This document shows, piece by piece, positions 5,874 through 9,124 of a stretch of 9,124 nucleotides of DNA. The translations under genes and the position numbers were made by a program. Under the pieces are notes generated by a model, which did not search any database, had not been told where the DNA came from, and was given only the letters and a program-made list of their open reading frames with translations. The stretch lies in contig NZIN01000029.1 in NCBI GenBank assembly GCA_002689905.1, positions 1 to 9,124 of the forward strand. The letters run 5' to 3'. How positions within the stretch are numbered: the stretch's first letter is position 1; each line of letters begins with the position of its first letter. This DNA comes from Rickettsiales bacterium. GTDB lineage: Bacteria > Pseudomonadota > Alphaproteobacteria > TMED109.

Positions 5874-7242
5874 ACCTATTATTTTGTCTGGGGGTTCTGG
5901 AGTAAGACTGTGGCCTTTATCCAGGGAAAGTATTCCTAAACAGTTTTTTGATATTTTTAATAATAGCACTAACCTTTTTGAACAAACATTAAATAGAGTT
6001 GATAACTTAAATTTTGATAAACCCATAATTATATCGAATCAAAATCAGCGATTTAATATATTGAAAAGTATTAAAAATGTTAATGTAAAGTACGATAAAA
6101 TCCTACTTGAAGATAAACCAAAAAATACTGCCCCTGCATTTGCTGCTTCAACTCAATGTTGCAAAGATGATCAAGTCCTATGTTTCTTGCCATCTGATCA
6201 TTATATAAAAGAAGATAAAAAGTTTATAAATTGTTTATTACATGCATCAAGAATAGCTATGAATAATCATTTAGTAGTTTTAGGTTTAAAATGTAGAGAG
6301 CCAAATGAAAACTATGGTTACATTACATATAATAAAAGTAATAAACTTAATAAATCATTTGAGGTAGAGTCATTTATAGAGAAGCCTAACAAAGAGAAAG
6401 CAAAAAAGTTAATACAAATCAATGCTCTTTGGAATTCTGGAATAGTGCTAGTTAAAAACAGTTACTTAAAAAACCTATTTAAAAAATATGCCGAAAAAAC
6501 TTTTAATCAAGTCAAAGTCAGTTATGAAAAATCATACAGAAATATGGAGTTTTTATTTTTAGATGAAAAAGCATGGAGCAATGTATCACCTATATCTTTT
6601 GATTATGCAATTCTAGAAAAGAATTTTAGAAAAATAGTAGTACCTTTAAATATATCCTGGAGTGACCTTGGAACCTATGATTCGCTATCAAGTATTCATG
6701 ACTCTATAGGTAATGTAGAAAAAATTAATTCTAAGAATTGTTTTACTTTCTCTAACAATAACTTACTGATTGTAAATGATGTTGAAAACCTTAATATTGT
6801 AAATACAAAAGATTTTACATTAGTTTCTAAAAAAAGTAATGCTGATGATATAAGGAAATTAGTTAGTAAAATATCTAAAAAAAGAAAAAAAGAATTCTTA
6901 TATGAATCCGAATCTAATAGACCCTGGGGATCTTTTTCTAACTTAGGAGAAGGTAATGGTTATAAAGTAAAAAAACTAATTGTTTTGCCAGGACAAAAGA
7001 TTTCCTTGCAAAAACACTTCAAAAGATCTGAACACTGGGTTGTTATTCAAGGGATAGCAAATATTACTAAAGGAAAAAAGCAGTTTAAACTTAGAGCCAA
7101 TCAGTCTACTTTTATTAAAAAAGGTGAAGTTCACAGAATAGAAAATAAAACTAAAAAAGATTTAATCATGATAGAAGTACAGACAGGAGATTATTTAGAA
7201 GAAGATGATATAAAGAGATTTAAAGATATTTATAATAGATAA
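5863..7242 (+). CDS. manC: Mannose-1-phosphate guanylyltransferase / mannose-6-phosphate isomerase (bifunctional)
   Basis: Makes GDP-mannose from mannose-1-phosphate and GTP; the C-terminal domain of this type can also interconvert fructose-6-P and mannose-6-P. GDP-mannose feeds O-antigen, capsule or GDP-deoxyhexose synthesis. The 459 aa are close to the family norm of about 470. The N-terminal nucleotidyltransferase has the signature GGSGVRLWPLSR at 10-21, FLPSDHYI at 108-115, ENYGYI at 149-154, FIEKP at 171-175, NSGI at 191-194, SFDYAILEK at 245-253 and WSDLG at 266-270. The C-terminal type II isomerase cupin has RPWGSF at 353-358, QKHFKRSEHW at 383-392 (H385, E390, H391), GEVHRIEN at 421-428 and YLEEDDIKRFKDIYNR at the end. 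The cupin keeps its likely metal ligands (including H424), so both activities are plausible. It overlaps the cytochrome c gene by 11 nt and is followed after 2 nt by a transporter gene. Equivalent names are cpsB, xanB and algA. Confidence 0.95.
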   Translation: MKIKPIILSGGSGVRLWPLSRESIPKQFFDIFNNSTNLFEQTLNRVDNLNFDKPIIISNQNQRFNILKSIKNVNVKYDKILLEDKPKNTAPAFAASTQCCKDDQVLCFLPSDHYIKEDKKFINCLLHASRIAMNNHLVVLGLKCREPNENYGYITYNKSNKLNKSFEVESFIEKPNKEKAKKLIQINALWNSGIVLVKNSYLKNLFKKYAEKTFNQVKVSYEKSYRNMEFLFLDEKAWSNVSPISFDYAILEKNFRKIVVPLNISWSDLGTYDSLSSIHDSIGNVEKINSKNCFTFSNNNLLIVNDVENLNIVNTKDFTLVSKKSNADDIRKLVSKISKKRKKEFLYESESNRPWGSFSNLGEGNGYKVKKLIVLPGQKISLQKHFKRSEHWVVIQGIANITKGKKQFKLRANQSTFIKKGEVHRIENKTKKDLIMIEVQTGDYLEEDDIKRFKDIYNR

Positions 7243-7244
7243 CA

Positions 7245-8777
7245 ATGCCTAAATTTAAATTAATCTATCTTCCTCCTTTATTAATATATGCATCTGCTGG
7301 CATATCCGGAATAACTGGAATAGTTGGTATTTTCTTTATAAAAGATTTTTTAAATTTATCAGCAGCATTTATTGCTTCAATAGGTTTTTGGGCTGGCATT
7401 CCTTGGTCTCTAAAAATGCCGGTTGGTTTTCTTATAGATAAATATTGGAATTTTAAGCATTATTTTGTTTATTTAGGTGCATTTATCATTTCCGTTAGCT
7501 TAATTATTATGTATGGAGTATTGGTTCATACAAATGATATGCAAATACTTTTAAGCGTAGAAGCTTGGTTTATATTGAGTTCTATTTTAACTCCTGTAGG
7601 TTATGTACTACAGGATGTTGTAGCTGATGCAATGACAGTAGAAGCCGTAGAGCCTAATCTTAAAAATAATACTCGAAATTTAATAAATGAAGAAATTAAA
7701 GCTGAACATACTTTAGTTCAATTATATGGAAGATTTGCTATTATTTTTGGTTCTCTTTTAGTAGGTTTGATAAATTTTTTAATATTCAACTTTCTTGAAG
7801 ATAAATATACTGACGTAAGCATATTATATGGAAATATTTATCTTTTTGCTCTAATAGTACCTTTTGTTTCAATAATAGGTGTTTTGATTTGGAACTATTC
7901 TAATAAAAATAAGAGTTTTATAAAAAATAATATTTCAAACTCGCTAGATTATAAAATATTTATTGGTAGTTGTTTTTTTGTTATTTTTGCAATTATTCTA
8001 GGGTCGTTAAAATTAACCTATTCTAGAGAAATAGTACTGATTTCTTCACTAGTCTTAATTTCTATATTAATGCGTATGCTTTTAAAAGGAATGGATGTTA
8101 AACATAGATCAACCATTATAGGGACAGCAATAATAATATTTGTTTTCAGAGCTATGCCTGGTCCAGGTCCTGGATTAAATTGGTTTGAAATTGATGTTTT
8201 AGGCTTTGATCAAAGTTTTTTTTCTCTTTTAACTATAATATCTGCTTCAGTAACATTACTTGGAATATTAATATTTAGAAAGCTAATGATTAGAACCTCT
8301 TTGTCAAAGCTATTCATAATATTAAGTATATTATCCTCTCTTCTTTATTTTCCCAGTTTGTTTTTGTATTATGATTTACATGAATTTACTAGCAGTATTA
8401 CATACGGTATTGTAGATGCAAGGTTTATTGCAGTTTTGAATACAGCCGTAGAATCTCCGTTATCTCAAGTAGCTATGATACCTCTATTAGCTTGGATTGC
8501 TAGAAATGCTCCTTTAAAATATAAAGCAACATTTTTTGCAGTTTTCGCATCATTTACTAATTTAGCTCTATCAGCTAGAGAACTGTTTACTAGTTATTTA
8601 AATAAAATATTTGTTATAAAAAGAAAAGTTGAAACAACTGAATTAAACAAAATAACAGAGCAAGCCAATTATGATGATTTAGATAACTTAATAATAAGTT
8701 TAATATTAATAACAGCTGTTGTTCCTATACTAACTATATTAGTAATTCAAAGATCAAAATATAAGTCCAAGGAGTAA
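7245..8777 (+). CDS. Folate-biopterin transporter (BT1/FBT) family membrane protein
   Basis: Polytopic inner-membrane protein of 510 aa with about 12 or more hydrophobic segments (for example 10-32, 40-60, 73-93, 105-125, 162-183, 196-216, 236-256, 262-280, 324-345, 354-376, 425-445, 482-502). It looks like the BT1/FBT branch of the major facilitator superfamily: GFWAGIPWSLKMPVGFLIDK (47-66) matches the family's G-PW-KP-GF-SD loop motif, and LQDVVADAMTVE (122-133) matches its DVxxDAL signature. PGPGPG (305-310) precedes WFEIDVLGFDQSFF, recalling the family's LGF segment. Known members carry folates or pterins, but substrates differ widely and cannot be read from the sequence. The ATG is 2 nt after the manC stop with no Shine-Dalgarno, so translation is probably coupled. 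The stop is followed immediately by a hairpin terminator. An unusual charged loop (about 458-480) precedes the last helix. General MFS membership is sure; the subfamily call is by motif memory. Confidence 0.78.
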   Translation: MPKFKLIYLPPLLIYASAGISGITGIVGIFFIKDFLNLSAAFIASIGFWAGIPWSLKMPVGFLIDKYWNFKHYFVYLGAFIISVSLIIMYGVLVHTNDMQILLSVEAWFILSSILTPVGYVLQDVVADAMTVEAVEPNLKNNTRNLINEEIKAEHTLVQLYGRFAIIFGSLLVGLINFLIFNFLEDKYTDVSILYGNIYLFALIVPFVSIIGVLIWNYSNKNKSFIKNNISNSLDYKIFIGSCFFVIFAIILGSLKLTYSREIVLISSLVLISILMRMLLKGMDVKHRSTIIGTAIIIFVFRAMPGPGPGLNWFEIDVLGFDQSFFSLLTIISASVTLLGILIFRKLMIRTSLSKLFIILSILSSLLYFPSLFLYYDLHEFTSSITYGIVDARFIAVLNTAVESPLSQVAMIPLLAWIARNAPLKYKATFFAVFASFTNLALSARELFTSYLNKIFVIKRKVETTELNKITEQANYDDLDNLIISLILITAVVPILTILVIQRSKYKSKE

Positions 8778-8780
8778 AAA

Positions 8781-8810
8781 AAATCCTTCCCTAATTAAAG
8801 GGAAGGATTT
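8781..8810. terminator. Bidirectional intrinsic terminator between convergent genes
   Basis: Perfect 12-bp stem, AAATCCTTCCCT (8781-8792) with AGGGAAGGATTT (8799-8810), and a 6-nt loop. It lies 3 nt after the transporter stop and 21 nt before the barrel-gene stop. On the minus strand the stem is followed by a U run (the A run at 8776-8783 read in reverse), an ideal rho-independent terminator for the outer-membrane protein gene. On the plus strand only the stem's own three T bases and an AT-rich tail follow, so termination of the cytochrome-manC-transporter operon may be less efficient. Confidence 0.88.
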
Positions 8811-8831
8811 AATAAGTTAAATTATCTAAAA

Positions 8832-9124
8832 CTAGAATTTAAGTCTTAAAGACCCAGAAACTGTTGTTTCAGAATAATCATTTCTGTTTGTTGTTTCAGA
8901 AACAGAAACGTAACCTGACATTTTACTTGCTAAGTTAAGGATTAAACCTCCACCATAAGTAACATATCCATCAGGTGCTGATGCCGCTAAATCAGAAGCA
9001 GTACCGTCGGTAGTTGCCTCTATATTATAAGCAGCTGAAGTTGTGCTTTCATTAACATAAGCTACATCAAAGTAAGGTGTAAGCTTACACCTTACTTTGA
9101 TGTAGCTTATGTTAATGAAAGCAC
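8832..9124 (-). CDS. Outer-membrane beta-barrel protein (autotransporter-like), C-terminal fragment
   Basis: I translated this by hand from the stop TAG (8832-8834) back to the window end: about 97 codons with no stop. The protein ends SGSLRLKF, with the terminal phenylalanine and alternating hydrophobic pattern that the BAM machinery recognises in outer-membrane barrels. Upstream are amphipathic strands such as LTPYFDVAYVNE, GYVTYGGGLILNLASK and MSGYVSVSE, separated by Ala/Ser/Thr/Asp-rich loops, which is the look of an autotransporter-type barrel or related porin. The passenger or remaining strands lie outside the window. Codons beyond 9083 belong to the mirror copy of a perfect palindrome and read KVRCK-like, not barrel-like, so I trust the protein only from 9083 down to 8832. 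The gene is convergent with the transporter operon and served by the terminator at 8781-8810. Subfamily and function are unknown. Confidence 0.75.
   Translation of the reverse strand, partial: AFINISYIKVRCKLTPYFDVAYVNESTTSAAYNIEATTDGTASDLAASAPDGYVTYGGGLILNLASKMSGYVSVSETTNRNDYSETTVSGSLRLKF
9043..9124. repeat. Perfect 82-bp inverted repeat at window end, no loop
   Basis: Bases 9043-9083 and 9084-9124 are exact reverse complements (41 bp each), meeting at an AAGCTT centre. The repeat runs to the very last base, so it may continue beyond. It lies within the barrel coding sequence; the inner copy fits the protein and the outer copy does not. This is most likely a fold-back artefact of amplification or assembly at a contig end rather than a natural element. 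Confidence 0.95.

Noticed and set aside
5841..6026. Open frame of 61 codons on the minus strand
   Set aside because: It is antisense to the junction of the cytochrome c gene and manC, both of which are well supported by motifs; a shadow frame.
9043..9124. Palindrome as a transposon end, attachment site or terminator
   Set aside because: There is no loop, no flanking direct repeat and no transposase or integrase gene, and the repeat runs through coding sequence to the exact end of the window; an artefact explains it better.
1..9124. CRISPR arrays, tRNA or rRNA genes, insertion sequences, toxin-antitoxin or defence genes
   Set aside because: I looked on both strands for regularly spaced repeats, tRNA-like cloverleaf ends, transposase-like proteins and small paired genes and saw none. 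Every base stretch over 300 bp is covered by a supported gene, except that the barrel gene at the right end is partial.

Overview
The window comes from an AT-rich alphaproteobacterium, probably a small-genome free-living marine type similar to the SAR11/HIMB59 lineages. This is an inference. It rests on the very low G+C judged by eye, near-zero gene spacing, poor Shine-Dalgarno sites, the alphaproteobacterial style of several proteins (monofunctional prephenate dehydratase with an LESYM-type ACT domain, DnaX with an FPxxKIV tail, CycM-like anchored cytochrome c) and the gene order dnaX-ybaB-recR-def beside nudC, pheA, kdsB and a cytochrome c. From memory, that neighbourhood is common in alphaproteobacteria. 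LPS genes and an outer-membrane barrel indicate a Gram-negative envelope.

Layout. (1) Minus strand, 2760 down to 1: the 4.5S-type SRP RNA (ffs), then dnaX, ybaB/ebfC, recR and def, the last cut by the window edge. Spacing tightens from 23 nt to 1 nt to an ATGA overlap, so this looks like one transcription unit for DNA replication and repair plus N-terminal protein maturation. (2) Plus strand, 2807-3673: nudC, divergent from ffs. (3) Minus strand, 5242 down to 3680: kdsB then pheA, 3 nt apart and convergent with nudC. (4) Plus strand, 5319-8777: a membrane-anchored cytochrome c, a bifunctional GDP-mannose enzyme (manC-type) and a folate/biopterin-transporter-family membrane protein, with an 11-nt overlap and a 2-nt gap, so probably one operon. 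(5) A strong hairpin terminator at 8781-8810 separates this operon from the convergent 3' end of an outer-membrane beta-barrel gene on the minus strand. (6) The last 82 bases form a perfect loopless inverted repeat inside that barrel gene and end exactly at the window edge, most simply a fold-back artefact at a contig end.

Together the window is mostly conserved housekeeping: clamp loader, recombination mediator, deformylase, SRP RNA, NAD(H)/RNA-cap hydrolase, phenylalanine synthesis, Kdo activation for LPS, electron transfer and GDP-mannose supply for surface glycans. I see no mobile element, CRISPR array, tRNA, rRNA or defence/toxin system, and no convincing undescribed system. The points most worth a second look are the terminal palindrome, the unusually short DnaX with a slippery A-run near its end, the SRP RNA abutting the dnaX leader, and the BT1-type transporter coupled to GDP-mannose synthesis.
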